Source of the DNA: Atherix ibis | Taxonomy: Eukaryota; Arthropoda; Insecta; Diptera; Athericidae | DNA length: 64,000 nt | NCBI GenBank assembly: GCA_958298945.1 | Contig: OY282607.1 | Coordinates: forward strand, 90,589,270 to 90,653,269 | Direction: 5' to 3' | In this document: one piece after another, positions 38,421 through 49,560 of the stretch | How positions within the stretch are numbered: position 1 is the stretch's first letter | How the letters are laid out: the number at the start of each line of letters is the position of its first letter | Notes under the pieces: generated by a model | Database searches by the model: none | Seen by the model: the letters and a program-made list of their open reading frames with translations, nothing else | Told to the model about the DNA's origin: nothing | Made by a program: the position numbers and the translations under genes

Positions 38421-39540
38421 AGATTACGAAAATAATATTAATTTAAAAGAAGAGGGAAAAAAACAAAAACTCAATTAATAAAATGCAACAAAAAAAAAAG
38501 GAGAAGAAAGTAATAGAATACAAGAGAAAAAATGACAGTTAAAAAAAATGGCGAAAATATGAAAAGTTATTAATCCTTAATTAATTTTTATTAAAAAAAA
38601 CTGTAATTAATTATAATAAAAATAAAGGGTCCTTTTTATACATTAATTCTCGTATATTTTTAATTGATTTATTTCTATGAAAAAAAAAAAAGTAAAATTT
38701 ATTGGGGATTTTAATAAATTTCTTGCGATGGTTTTGAAAAATGGTGTCATTCGAAGGGAGTGAAGAAAGGCGTGTAAATTTTGCAAATTACAATCATTAA
38801 ATGAGAAATAAAATTCAATTCTTTTCTACTTTCGTATTTATTTCAAAACCCCCACCCCAACCCCGTCAAAAAAAAAAAACCAAAAATTTGTTATTTATGA
38901 GTCTTTAGAATACACATTTTTCTGAATAGCAAAAATTAAAAGTCCTCAAAATTATAAAAAAAAAATAATTGTTTTTCTTAATTAAAATTTACTTTAAATT
39001 ATATTTAGCGGAATAATTTTTATTTATTGGATAAATGTTAGAATATAATAAAAAGATGGTTATAAATTACTTAAATGTTTGGTACAGAGGGTATAGGAGG
39101 GGAGAGGGGGGAAATGTTCAAGTAAATAAGGAATTATTTAAAACGAAAACCAATCCTTTTTGATAAATTTTCAATAAATTTGTTATAAAATTTCAAGGTT
39201 CTCATTTAGACTGCAGAAATTATTTTCCTATAAAAATTACCATTAAACATGAAAAAAAGGATATTTTATACTTTAATTAAGAGGAATAGGGTTAATAAGC
39301 CATAGAATTACCATTTAAGGAATCCCTCTTAACTAGATTTTTCATTAGTACAATATATAAAAATTATAACAGAATTTTTATAAATTGGTAATTTTGTTCC
39401 TCTTCAAAAAGAAATCCAAAAAACAAAAAAAATTTGTGCCATAAAAGCAAATGCTATAAAATAAAATAATGCGTAAAAAAATAATTGAGGGTGTCCTGAT
39501 CTAAAGAAAATATTAATTTTATCAACTGTGAATATTTTTT
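38421..39540. other. AT-rich, no gene recognised
   Basis: Homopolymer-rich DNA with a G-rich tract near 39,090 similar to those at 35.0, 35.2 and 36.4 kb. Confidence 0.5.
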
Positions 39541-39557
39541 ATTATATTTTTTTTAAT

Positions 39558-39637
39558 AACGTTTGCTATAATATCAGATCATGACACCACGAAAAAATTA
39601 ATTAAGGGTGTTCTGATCTGAAATTATAGCAAACGTT
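39558..39637. repeat. Inverted repeat with 24-bp arms
   Basis: Left arm 39,558-39,581 (starts AACGTTTGCTATAAT) and right arm 39,614-39,637 (ends ATTATAGCAAACGTT) are reverse complements with one mismatch, separated by 32 bases. The right arm is the start of the ~245-bp repeat family. Confidence 0.9.
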
Positions 39638-40170
39638 TTTTTAAAAAAATATAGTAAAAATTATTTTTTTTTGTCTTGAAAGTAAAGAAACAATTTTTCT
39701 TTTGCAAATTTTTTATAAAGACAGTCCCAGAATTTTAAAGAACCTTTTTTTTAACCATATATAGCCATAAAATTTGGTATAAACAAATTTGGTATAGAAA
39801 AAAATTCAAAGCAATCAAAATTTTGAAATTATAGCAAACGTTTTTAAAAAAAAAAGAATTTTAAAAAAAAAGGGAAAGGATGTGACCATAATAAAAATGC
39901 TGGTCAAAAGTTATTTTTTAACCTTAAAACTAAAGAAACAATTTCTTTTCCGTAAATTTTTTTTTATAAAGAAAATGCTGGAATTTTTAGGAATCTATTT
40001 TTTTCACCACAAATAGCCATAAAAATTAAATAATGACAAATTTGATATAGAAAAAAGAAGACAAAACAATGAAAAAGCAATTAAAGAAAATAGTTTTCAA
40101 CCTCCATTCTCTTGTTATAAAAAGATGCCATAAAACAAATTACCATAAAAATTTATTTAAGAACAAAAAA
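39614..40170. repeat. Second cluster of the ~245-bp repeat family
   Basis: Repeats the sequence of 35,390-36,420 in the same orientation. The segment 40,012-40,150 closely matches 36,280-36,420 (TTAAATAATGACAAATTTGA, then GCAATTAAAGAAAATAGTTT, then AAAAAGATGCCATAAAACA). The two clusters are about 3.7 kb apart. Confidence 0.85.
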
Positions 40171-40929
40171 AAGAAGTCGAACAAAAAAGAAATCGAAATT
40201 GATCTGCATAATTTTTCTAATTTAAATGATTATAAAAAAATTTTATGATCATTTTCTTTTTTAGTATATATTCACCATAAAAAACAAATTGGTCGATGGG
40301 GGGTGATGAATAATTTTTTTTTTTTTTTTTTTTTTTGAATATTTCCAATAAGAGCAATAATCAACATTTCAATAGAGGATTTATTGAATTTACTATAATT
40401 TGTTGATTGCTTATTTAGAATTTTTCATATCCTTTTTATATTAGTGACATACTCCATAAATGATTTATTCATTTAATGAGCAGAAGAAGAAAAATATTTG
40501 TGTGTATGTGTGTATTTGGTTGCGTGCAATAAGGATATGCGCATAAAAATGAAAATAGTTTTCTGGTGTTTTTTTATTTTTTGATATTTAAAACATGTGA
40601 AAAATATTTAATAATATTAATTAATATAATAATAATAATAAAATCGAAAATAATAATCGTAATCGAATGGAGTGGATTTATTTCTGAAAAATGTTCTCTA
40701 CATAAAAAAATATTCGAATAATATAAGTGGTAATAATAATAACAAAATTTATGCATATTTTGTTAATATTATTATTATTAATAATTAATAAAAAAATTTT
40801 TAGTGATGGTGTTTTAATAATTTTTATAGGAAAATAATGTGTCTCCTTTTTTTTTGTATATAATTAACAAAGAAAAAAAATTGTTTTTTGTGTGCAAAAA
40901 AAAAAAAAAATAATTTAATAAAATTTGTT

Positions 40930-41368
40930 TATTTTTTTCTCGATTGTTTTATAGTAAGGAAAATTTAATATTTAAAAAAGGAATAAAATCGAAAAGAGAA
41001 GAAATTATTTAAGAATGTGTGAAGAAGAGAAAAAGTGTGTGTAAAAAAATAATTAGAAAGTGAGAAGAAAAAAGTTCACAAGAAAAAATAATGAGCAAAT
41101 CGAATTAAAGTGAAAATTAATATTTGGAGAGAAGAAAGAAAATGCTCTTCAAAAAGTTTTAATTAGTATTATTATTTTTAGTATAATTTAATATATATAT
41201 AAAAAAAAATCTTATATAAAAAATAAATCAATTGTAAGCAAATCGGCGTCATTTCTTTCATACACAAAAAAAAAATAAGAAAGAAAGAAAGAAAGAAGAG
41301 TTTTTTTTTTTAGTTAAATTTTATGTTGTTTTAATTCCAAAAGTTTGTTTTTATTATAAAAAATAATA

Positions 41369-41399
<31 letters not shown>

Positions 41400-41650
41400 G
41401 CTTTTATGTTAAGTGTAGTGAAAAATATGAAAAAAATCCATTTAAAATAGTGCTAAAAATAGTGAAAAAAAAAATTTAAAAAATGTAATAATCATGGAAA
41501 AAGTTTGTTGGTGAAAAAAAAAAAAAATCAAAAATTTAAATATTAAATAAATTAAAAAAAAAAAGAAATCCAAAAATAAAGAAAGCAAATTCGTCACATT
41601 TGTTATATGGAAAAAATGCTTTGGTTAAGGGTAACGAGGCGACGTATAAC
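40930..41650 (+). other. tay: Probable 5' UTR of tay
   Basis: Directly upstream of the coding start and rich in A with repeated AGTGAAAA and GTGTGAAGAAG words, a style common in fly 5' UTRs. Short upstream ORFs include ATG-TAA at 41,483-41,488 and a seven-codon ORF at 41,494-41,514. The transcription start and any upstream noncoding exon cannot be located from the sequence, so the left boundary is arbitrary. Confidence 0.45.
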
Positions 41651-41666
41651 ATGGAAACGGATTTGA
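41607..41666 (+). CDS. Upstream ORF overlapping the tay start codon
   Basis: An ATG at 41,607 opens a frame of 19 codons plus TGA (ending 41,666), in a different frame from tay and overlapping its ATG at 41,651. A second in-frame ATG lies at 41,616 with A at -3. Ribosomes starting here would pass the main start, so the uORF could lower translation of the main protein. This is seen in sequence; any effect is inferred and depends on where the mRNA starts. Confidence 0.45.
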   Translation: MEKMLWLRVTRRRITWKRI

Positions 41667-42631
41667 AATCGACGACATCCTCAGCAAAAATATCAAAATC
41701 ATCGAATACGTCCGGTAAAAAAAATAATAATAATAAATCGTCCGGTATTGTTGATAGTAAATCGTCTAGTTCGTCGATAACAACAAAATCATCAGCAACA
41801 GCAACAGTAGCTGTAGCTGGTAGTGGTGGTGGTGGTAAAGTTACAAAATTTAGTACAAGACAGCAACGTCAACATCAACAGCAGCGTAATCGTCGACGCG
41901 AAAGGGCACAACGTATGCAGGCCGAACGTGATAGTCGGGAACGTGATGGTGGTGGCGCTAGTGGTGGTGCTGCTAGTATTATTACAAATAATAATAATAA
42001 TAACATAAATAATAGTAATTCAAATAATCATAATAGTAATAATAGTAATAATAGTAATAATAATAACAATAGTAATAGTAATAGTAATAGTAATAGTAAT
42101 AATAATAGTAATAGTAATAATAATAATAATAATAATAATAGTAGCAATAATAATACAACAAATTCAAATTCAACAATAACTAGCTCGTGCGGTATTATTA
42201 GTGGTGGTGTTAATTCGATACAAAATAATTGTGCAACAACAGTAACAACAATAGCGACAATAGCAGCAATAGCATCGCCAACAATAACAACAACGCCATC
42301 AGCAACGGCGGCATTAACTTTAACAGGAACAATAACAACACCAACAATAACAACGTCTAACATACAAGAACAACAACAACAACAACAGCAACAAATCATA
42401 TGCCAAACAGATGGCGTTAGCGATGCCGAAGATGATAGCATGGATGAGGATTTGTTGTCGACATCATCATCGTCAACAATGCTCATGCCACGCGACAAAT
42501 TACCACCACGGCCACCGCCACCTATCCGACGAAAACCGAAACCGATATCAAAGGATAATTCGCCATTACTTGAAGAGGATATTATTGATGGATTTGCGAT
42601 ACTCGGATTTAAAACTTACGAGGATTTAGAG
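41651..42631 (+). CDS. tay: First coding exon of AUTS2-family protein (tay bridge homologue)
   Basis: Encodes 327 residues up to a GTGAGT splice donor at 42,632, leaving a phase-0 intron. The first in-frame ATG is 41,651 (A at -3, G at +4); the frame extends upstream only from non-ATG codons. In order: Ser/Thr/Lys-rich start; Gly run; basic Arg/Gln stretch (about residues 70-99); long Asn/Ser run (about 112-176); Thr/Ala-rich part; Gln run (about 239-249); acidic DAEDDSMDED (about 258-267); proline-rich PPRPPPPIRRKPKP; and finally EEDIIDGFAI and FKTYEDLE (308-327). The final motif matches vertebrate AUTS2 exon-1 sequence of the form EEDIIDGFAM ... FEALE. In mammals AUTS2 is a nuclear protein linked to Polycomb PRC1 variants and brain development. 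The Drosophila homologue tay bridge affects the protocerebral bridge and EGFR signalling. Homology is confident; function is from the family. The exon is dominated by simple repeats, so lengths will vary between individuals. Confidence 0.85.
41986..42180 (+). repeat. AAT/AGT trinucleotide repeat encoding Asn/Ser run
   Basis: An in-frame AAT-AGT microsatellite inside the tay exon encodes about 65 mostly Asn and Ser residues. Reverse-strand Tyr and Leu ORFs are artefacts. Confidence 0.95.
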
Positions 42632-42899
42632 GTGAGTCCTGCTATAATTAATTCTATCCAAAAAAAATTTCTCCAAAAACCAATAAAAATCGAAATAAAC
42701 ACGTGGATATTTTTTGACCCTCAAAAAAAAAAAAACACTTTAAGGATCAACTTTTTCTAATAACATCCCTAAGAAGTAATAGGTCTGTAAAAAAAAAACA
42801 TATTTTATATTTACCTGTAAATTATTTGAAGGTATTTATTTCTCCAGATCCTTGTAGAGTCCTAAAGTTTTTCGAGGCAACTTAAATGCATAAAAAGGA

Positions 42900-45085
42900 T
42901 TTGGTTATCTGCGTTTTTTTTTTTCAAAATATATTCAAAAGGTCCTATTTTCGGCAAAAGATTTGTTTTTTCATAATTAATAGTTTGGGCAAAAAAAAAA
43001 TGGATATGTTAGCAAAAATTTAATAAAAATTGTAGAAAACATAATTTTTAGAAGGTTTTGATGTGTCCTATTATGGCTGTCATCCAATCTCTTTACAAGC
43101 TTCTCAAGTAAGCGAGAGTCTTTTGTCGCTCAAAAAAAAATGATAAAAGGCACCTCCAAAGCGTTGGTTCTTCCATAGAACTTGTATGCATTTTGTAGGT
43201 GATAATTTACCTCTGATAGTGTTGTACTACTTCCGGTTTATAGCAGTGGAATTTCGTAAACAATATTTAAAAGAAGGCGTTGGTTTTTTTCAAAATATTT
43301 TCAAAAGGTCCTATTTTTGGCAAAAACAAATTATTTTCATAATTAATAATTTTGGTAAAACGAGGCATAATTTGGGAAAAAATTTAATAAAAATCGGGGA
43401 AAATAGACTTTTTAGAAGGTTTTGCTGAGTCCTATTATGGTTGTTATCCAATCTCTTTACAAGCTTCTCGGGTAAGCGAGAGTCTCTTGTCGCTCAAAAA
43501 AATGATAAAAAGTACCTCCAAAGCGTTGATTCTTCCATAGAACTTGTATGCATTTTGTAGGTGATAATTTACCTCTGATAGCGTTGTACTACTTCTGGTT
43601 TATAGCAGTGGAATTTCGTAAACAATACTTAAAAAAAGGCGTTGGTTTTTCAAAATATTTTCAAAAGGTCCTATTTCCGGCAAAAAAATTTCTTTTCATA
43701 ATTAATAATTTTGGTAAAACGAGGCATAATTTGGGAAAAAATTTAATAAAAATCGGGGAAAATAGACTTTTTAGAAGGTTTTGCTGAGTCCTATTATGGT
43801 TGTTATCCAATCTCTTTACAAGCTTCTCGGGTAAGCGAGAGTCTCTTGTCGCTCAAAAAAATGATAAAAAGTACCTCCAAAGCGTTGATTCTTCCATAGA
43901 ACTTGTATGCATTTTGTAGGTGATAATTTACCTTTGATAGCGTTGTACTACTTCTGGTTTATAGCAGTGGAATTTCGTAAACAATACTTAAAAAAAGGCG
44001 TTGGTTTTTCAAAATATTTTCAAAAGGTCCTATTTCCGGCAAAAAAATTTCTTTTCATAATTAATAATTTTGGTAAAACGAGGCATAATTTGGGAAAAAA
44101 TTTAATAAAAATCGGGGAAAATAGACTTTTTAGAAGGTTTTGCAGAGTCCTATTATGGTTGTCATCCAATCTCTTTACAAGCTTCTCGGGTAAGCGACAG
44201 TCTTTTGCCGCTCCCAAAAATTGATAAAAGGCACCTACAAAGCGTTGGTTCTTCGGAAGAACTTGTATAAATTTTATAGGTGATAATTTAGCTTTGAGAG
44301 TGTTGCACTATTTCCTGTTTATGGCAGTGCAATTCCGTAAACAATAATCAAAAACACTAAAAAATGGCGTTGGTTTCTCGAAATATTTTCAAAAGGTCCT
44401 CTTTTCGGAAAAAACATTTTTCTAAAAATAATTAATAATTTTGGCAAAACAAAATGGATATTTTAGCAAAAATTTAATAAAAATCGTAGAAAATATACTT
44501 TTTGAACGTCATTCTGGGTGCTGTTATGGCTGTCACCCAATCTCTTCTCAAGCTTTTTGGGTATGTGCGAGTCTTTTGCCGCTCCCAAAAATTGATAAAA
44601 GGCACCTCCAAACCGTTTATTCTTCCATAGAACTTGTATGCATTTTGTAGGTGATAATTCAGCTTTGAGAGTGTTGCACTATTTCCTGTTTATGGCAGTG
44701 CAATTCCGTAAACAATAATCAAAAACACTAAAAAATGGCGTTGGTTTCTCGAAATATTTTCGAAAGGGCGTATTTTCGTAAAAAAAAAAATTTCTAAAAA
44801 TAATTAATAATTTTGGCAAAACAAAATGGATATTTAAGCAAAAATTTAATGAAATCGTAGAAAATATACTTTTTTGAACGTCATTCTGGGTCCTATTATG
44901 GCTGTCACCCAATCTCTTCTCAAGCTTTTTGGGTATGTGCGAGTCTTTTGCCGCCCCCAAAAATTGATAAAAGGCACCTCCAAACCGTTTATTCTTCCAT
45001 AGAACTTGTATGCATTTTGTAGGTGATAAATTACCTTTGATAGTGTTGTACTATTTCCGTAAACAATAATCAAAACACTTAAAAG
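42900..45085. repeat. ~360-bp tandem array in tay intron 1
   Basis: The word AACTTGTATGCATTTTG or a variant occurs near 43,180, 43,541, 43,900, 44,259, 44,630 and 45,003, giving periods of about 359-373 bp. The units at about 43,430-44,140 are almost identical, so part of the array is young; the outer units are more diverged. A partial unit leads in from about 42,900. ORFs of 79-105 codons beginning MHFVGDNLPL recur because the units recur; there is no domain and no sign of a real protein. Confidence 0.93.
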
Positions 45086-45869
45086 AAGACCATAATTACT
45101 GCGTGAATTTACCTTGAGTTGTTCAATATAAATTCCCATAAATAGAAACGTTTCTCTCTCTGCCACCTTTTTTACTTTTGTCTCTTTTTTTTTAAATCTA
45201 AAATAATACACGTACCTTCGTCTATAAAAGTATAATTCCAGTATTCATTACAAGAAAACTTAATAAAAAGTACAAAAGTAAATCTCTTATTCGTCGTAAG
45301 GTGGTAATTGCTAGTCAGGTTAATCGTCAATAAATCGATTTTAATAAGAATTTATTTTTAGTACATTCAATTTAGTTAGCCTCCACCATATCGTATGGAC
45401 TAGTTTTTATCCATAAATCCATATTAAACGATTTTGAGCTGCATGCTTTTATATAAATATCCTCGTACGTTGCCAATCCATTCGTTCATCCGTTTTCTAA
45501 TGTGCATACTCGTATGCACAACGGCTAGAAGTTGTTGTCATGTTCGAATTTCGTTTTTATTTATTTTTTAAATGGAGTAGGAAATTAATAAATTTTTAAA
45601 ATCGGTTCTTGTTATTATTGGGAAATTATAATTACAAACTTATTTTTAAAATCGTCCTATTTATGGGAATCCTCTTTTATCGCTAGTATATTAATTTTTA
45701 GTGGACAAATCCATATTGAAGGATTATTCAATTTGCACGTCGGAAAGAAAAATTAAATAAAAAATACTAAAAATTTAGATTTTCATTAATTTTTTATTTT
45801 ATTATATTTTCTATAATCATAGAATCAAATCGACGTTATTATATATGAAATATAATATTTTAAACATTT

Positions 45870-46225
45870 TGTCCATCAAAAGAAAAAGCCCAACGGCGTC
45901 AAATCGCGTGATCTTGGAGGTCAATTGACATCAATAAATCTTAAAATTACGCTTACTGAGAACTCTTCGTAAAATAAAAACAAAAAAAAATTTCATGTTG
46001 TATAGTTTGTGGTTTTGTTTTGTTGAAACCGGAATTGATCAAAGTGCCCAGAATTGACTGTAACGGTCTTCCCTTCTTTACTTAAAAAAAAATACGCGCC
46101 TTTAGACCAAAATTCACACCAGACAATCACTTTCCACGGATACAATGGCTTTTGCACAGTCACTTGTGGCTTTTTAGAGAAACAAACTGAGAATAAGTCA
46201 GTTCATTAAAAAAAATTTAGTAGAG
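45870..46225 (-). pseudogene. Mariner-like transposase relic D
   Basis: Minus-strand reading gives PQVTVQKPLYPWKVIVWCEF, a decayed YFF block and KTVTVNSGHFD (about 46,045-46,170). After a gap come RFQQN (second catalytic Asp replaced by Asn) and, after a stop, DVN, then PPRSRDLTPLGF (about 45,885-45,935), where the third Asp is Gly. The N-terminal part is missing. Same family as relic E, which starts about 150 bp to its right on the opposite strand. Confidence 0.8.
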
Positions 46226-46286
46226 AAAAACCTATTATTCTAAATTGCAAACCCCTAATCTAAACAAATACCTATTTAAATATAGG

Positions 46287-46302
46287 TTTGACAGCTGTCA
46301 AA
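46287..46302. repeat. Perfect 16-bp palindrome TTTGACAGCTGTCAAA between relics D and E
   Basis: Perfect inverted repeat followed by TGGCAGCACTGTAC. Its reverse complement (CTGCCATTTGACAGCTGTC) matches the sequence at 15,922-15,940 and, with changes, that at 49,561-49,580. Both of those lie upstream of + strand mariner relics, while this copy lies upstream of minus-strand relic D. Confidence 0.85.
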
Positions 46303-46379
46303 TGGCAGCACTGTACTTTCCGAACTACGAAATTAATAATCCAATATTTACTAACGGTTGATTTTTCTCAAGATAGGAA

Positions 46380-47010
46380 AATCCGTTTTTTACCTTAAAA
46401 GTGCATTTAGCGATGAAGCTCATTTCTGGTTGAATGGGTATGCAAATAAGCAAAATTATCGCATTTGATGTGATGAACAATCACAGTCAAAACAAGAACT
46501 GACATTGCAACCAGAAAAATGTGCTGCTCTTGATGCGGTGCAATCTTCAATGGCGCCCGCTATCTCTCGATGATTTCGCACTTTTTTTGACCCAAAATGC
46601 AAGAACTGCATGTAATTTCAACAAAACGTGTGGTCGACATGTGGTTTCAACAAAACGGCGCTATATGCTACACAGCACATGAAACAATGGACATATTGAG
46701 AGATGAGTTTGGTGAGCAATTTATCTCACATTTCGAACCAGTGAGTTGGCCGTCAAGATCGTGCAATTTGACGCCACTAGACGTGAAATCATGGGGCTAC
46801 GTGAAATCACTCATCTATGCCGCTAAACCAGCGTTACTTGTAGGCTTGGAAGAACACAATACACGTGTTATTAGCGATATACCAGCCGAGATGGTCGAAA
46901 AAGTGATTCAAAATTGGACCTCTCGCATGTATCACTTAAAACATGATCGAGCACGAGCTGTATTTTATACGCTTTCAGACCTAGATCCTTGGGTAAAATC
47001 TACCACATAG
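46380..47010 (+). pseudogene. Mariner-like transposase relic E, DD41D spacing visible
   Basis: From about 46,405 the + frame reads FSDEAHFWLNGYANKQNYRI, containing the first catalytic Asp. After a broken middle it reopens as a 137-codon frame (46,597-47,010). This reads VDMWFQQNGAICYTAHETMD (second Asp replaced by Asn), then SWPSRSCNLTPLD and WGYVKSLIYAAKP, then ISDIPAEMVEKVIQNWTSRM. Forty-one residues separate the second and third catalytic positions, so it belongs with DD41D mariner-like elements (the rosa type). Transposases of this superfamily cut and paste DNA at TA sites. The Asn and upstream stops make this copy inactive. Confidence 0.88.
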
Positions 47011-48476
47011 TCGAGTAACACAATACTAAGTGTTGTGAACGGTGACGGATGGACAAATCGCGGTCTTCACCTACACTGGACGCTACGGCAGCACTATTTA
47101 CCTCTGTACGCACACGGAATGGTGGTTTGATGTCAAATATCGTAAAATTTTGCCCCTTTTATCACTACCACATAGTTTGTCACTATAAAAAAAAACACAT
47201 TTTTCACAGAGCATTCATTTTGCTAATAAAATTCAATAATTTGTAATCGCTGTACGGGGTATGATGAAATGACAATTCTAACTGAGCACTTTTAACTTTG
47301 ACATACGTCATGTATCACGTGTGATTTGTCATAAATAAACTCATAAAAAACCAAACAGTAAAAATATCATCCAATACAAATTGTTTAAGAAAGCTCAGGT
47401 GTTAAAAGTTTTTTATAAAAAATATTTATAAAAAAACTCAAGGCAAATACAAAAATAAATAAAAATGCACCACGATCTTTTTAGTTCAATGAAATTTGGC
47501 ACTCTCGTGTGTGTGTGTGCATGCAATGCAAATACGAAAAATGAAAATGAAACTCGAATGCAAAATGCAACAAAAACTATCATAAAAAATTGTTAAAAAC
47601 TTCTCATACAAACCCATTTTTACCAAATATAACAAAAGCTCTTAAGCACTCAGTTTCTCACCTACGCACGCAGCCGCTTCTGCGCCACCCTCCCTTCTAC
47701 TGTTCTAAACGGTTTCTTTAAGTTTAATTAAACAAAAAATTAGCAAACACGTACTCATGTACACATGCACATTACACACAATTATGCACTAGCAAAAGAG
47801 AAAAACTTTCATACAAATTTCATCATTGTCACCATCCACTGTAAGTATTTGGGTCTCTATCTTGTCTTCTGCAAAAATGCTGCTTTCCTTTCCTCACCCA
47901 CCAAAAAAAAAAATGCAAGGCTCTATTTAGGAGGGAAAAAATAAAATAAAAAGAATAGAAAATGCCGCCTCTTTGACTACTCACTGCGACTACAGCGCAA
48001 AGAAAACGAAAAAATACGCTTTTTTTTTTGTAAAGCTTAAACGGCGAGCGTTTACGGTGTTGTTTTTTTTTTTGTCTAATTTTGTTGAAACCTTCTTTTG
48101 TTCTCCTTTCTCTCACCAAAAACTTGAGAACAACCGTTTTTTTTCTCTATCATACATTTGAGTTTTCTTCTTTCAAATTGTCTCTTCTCTTCTCGACCAG
48201 TTGTCTTATCATCAATTCCACTCGTTTCTATTCTTTATTTGTTCTTTCTCTTTTGTTCCGTTCCTTTTCTTCTCTTCTTCATTCGTACGCGAATAGGCGA
48301 AAAGAAATAGAAAAAACCCTAAAGAAAAAATATAATTTGTAACCGGAATTTTTCTGTTTATATGTCAGGTGTCAGATAGTGTTTAAGGCATAATAAATCC
48401 TCGAATGAAAAATTGTTTTTTTTTTTTTTTTGAATTTAGATTGTGCTGCCAATAGGAAAGGTAAAAGAGAAACGAC
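47011..48476. other. No gene recognised
   Basis: Single-copy intronic DNA with short ORFs on both strands that overlap each other and carry no recognised motif. Confidence 0.5.
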
Positions 48477-48519
48477 TTAAGGGAGGAGGGGAGTTTTTAT
48501 TATTTTTGTTGTTTTAATT

Positions 48520-49225
48520 TTAATTGTTTGCACAATTTTTTTCTTCTTCTTGGATCGTGCAGTAATTTTGTTTGTGTTTTTGAAATTTTGAATTGTTTTG
48601 TGTGAACATTTGAGGGGTTTATGGGAGATTTTTGTCCGATTTGACGGTAACATGTTTTTTTTTTGTATTTGAAAGGTAATTTGACATTTCAAACAAAATT
48701 AAAAAAAACCTCACATTTCCTTTGCGTACGCTAAAAACAATTTAGTTTTTTAAAAATTTTGAATGAGTTTTGTGTGAACATTTCATAGGTTTAGGGGGAT
48801 TTTTCCAGATTTGACGGACATGGTTTTTTGCATTTGAAAGGTAATTTTTCATTTCAAACAAAATTTAAAAAAACCTCGCATTTCCTTTCCTTTCGCTAAA
48901 AACAATTTTGTGTTTTTTTTAATTTGAATTGTTCTATTTTAACATTTGATAGGTTTAAGTGAATTTTTCCTATTTGACGGTAACATGATTTTTTGCATTT
49001 GAAAGGTAATTTTTCATTTCAAACAAAATTAAAAAAAACCTCGCAATTCGTTTCCGTCCACTAAAAACCATTTAGTGTTTTCTTAAATTTTGAATGAGTT
49101 TTATGTGAACATTTGATAGGTTTAGGGGGATTTTTCCGGATTTGACGGACATGGTTTTTTGCATTTAAAAGGTAATTTTTCATTTCAAACAAAATAAAAA
49201 TAAACTAGCATTTTATTCGTTTTGA
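48520..49225. repeat. ~170-bp tandem array with alternating units
   Basis: The word TTTGACGG followed by TAACATG or ACATGG lies at about 48,642, 48,820, 48,977 and 49,146 (spacings 178, 157 and 169 bp). The units alternate between the GACGGTAACATG and GACGGACATGG forms. Each also has CATTTGAAAGGTAATTT and TCATTTCAAACAAAAT. Confidence 0.9.
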
Positions 49226-49560
49226 AATTTTTAACAACTTGTCAAAAAATGTCAATTTTTGGGGTTTTTTTTATATAAATTTTGGGATACTAAATATTAT
49301 CACCCTTAGAGATTTTTGCAAAAATCGTTTGACTCAAAAAGACAATTTGTTTTCCTACTATTTATATATGATTATGATTAATGCAGTCGTTGTGGATGAA
49401 TTTGGAGTCAGAAAAAAAAAGATTATGTTTAGAAAAGAAATAAAAATGTTAATTTATATAATAAAAATCCTAAAAAAAAAATTACTATTACACATTCTTA
49501 AGGAAAAGGTAATATAGAAGAGCTGAACGTTACGAGTTATCCTATTCCGGAGAGTGCAGT

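Noticed and set aside
41982..42498. Long Tyr-rich and Leu-rich minus-strand ORFs opposite the tay exon
   Set aside because: Shadows of the AAT/AGT repeat on the coding strand.
42632..42760. Continuation of the tay frame to a stop at 42,758-42,760
   Set aside because: A good GTGAGT donor sits exactly after the conserved motif and the following codons are AT-rich Lys/Phe sequence, so it is better read as intron.
43186..44224. Three related + ORFs beginning MHFVGDNLPL
   Set aside because: They are products of the ~360-bp array; their ends differ by frameshift and no domain is recognisable.
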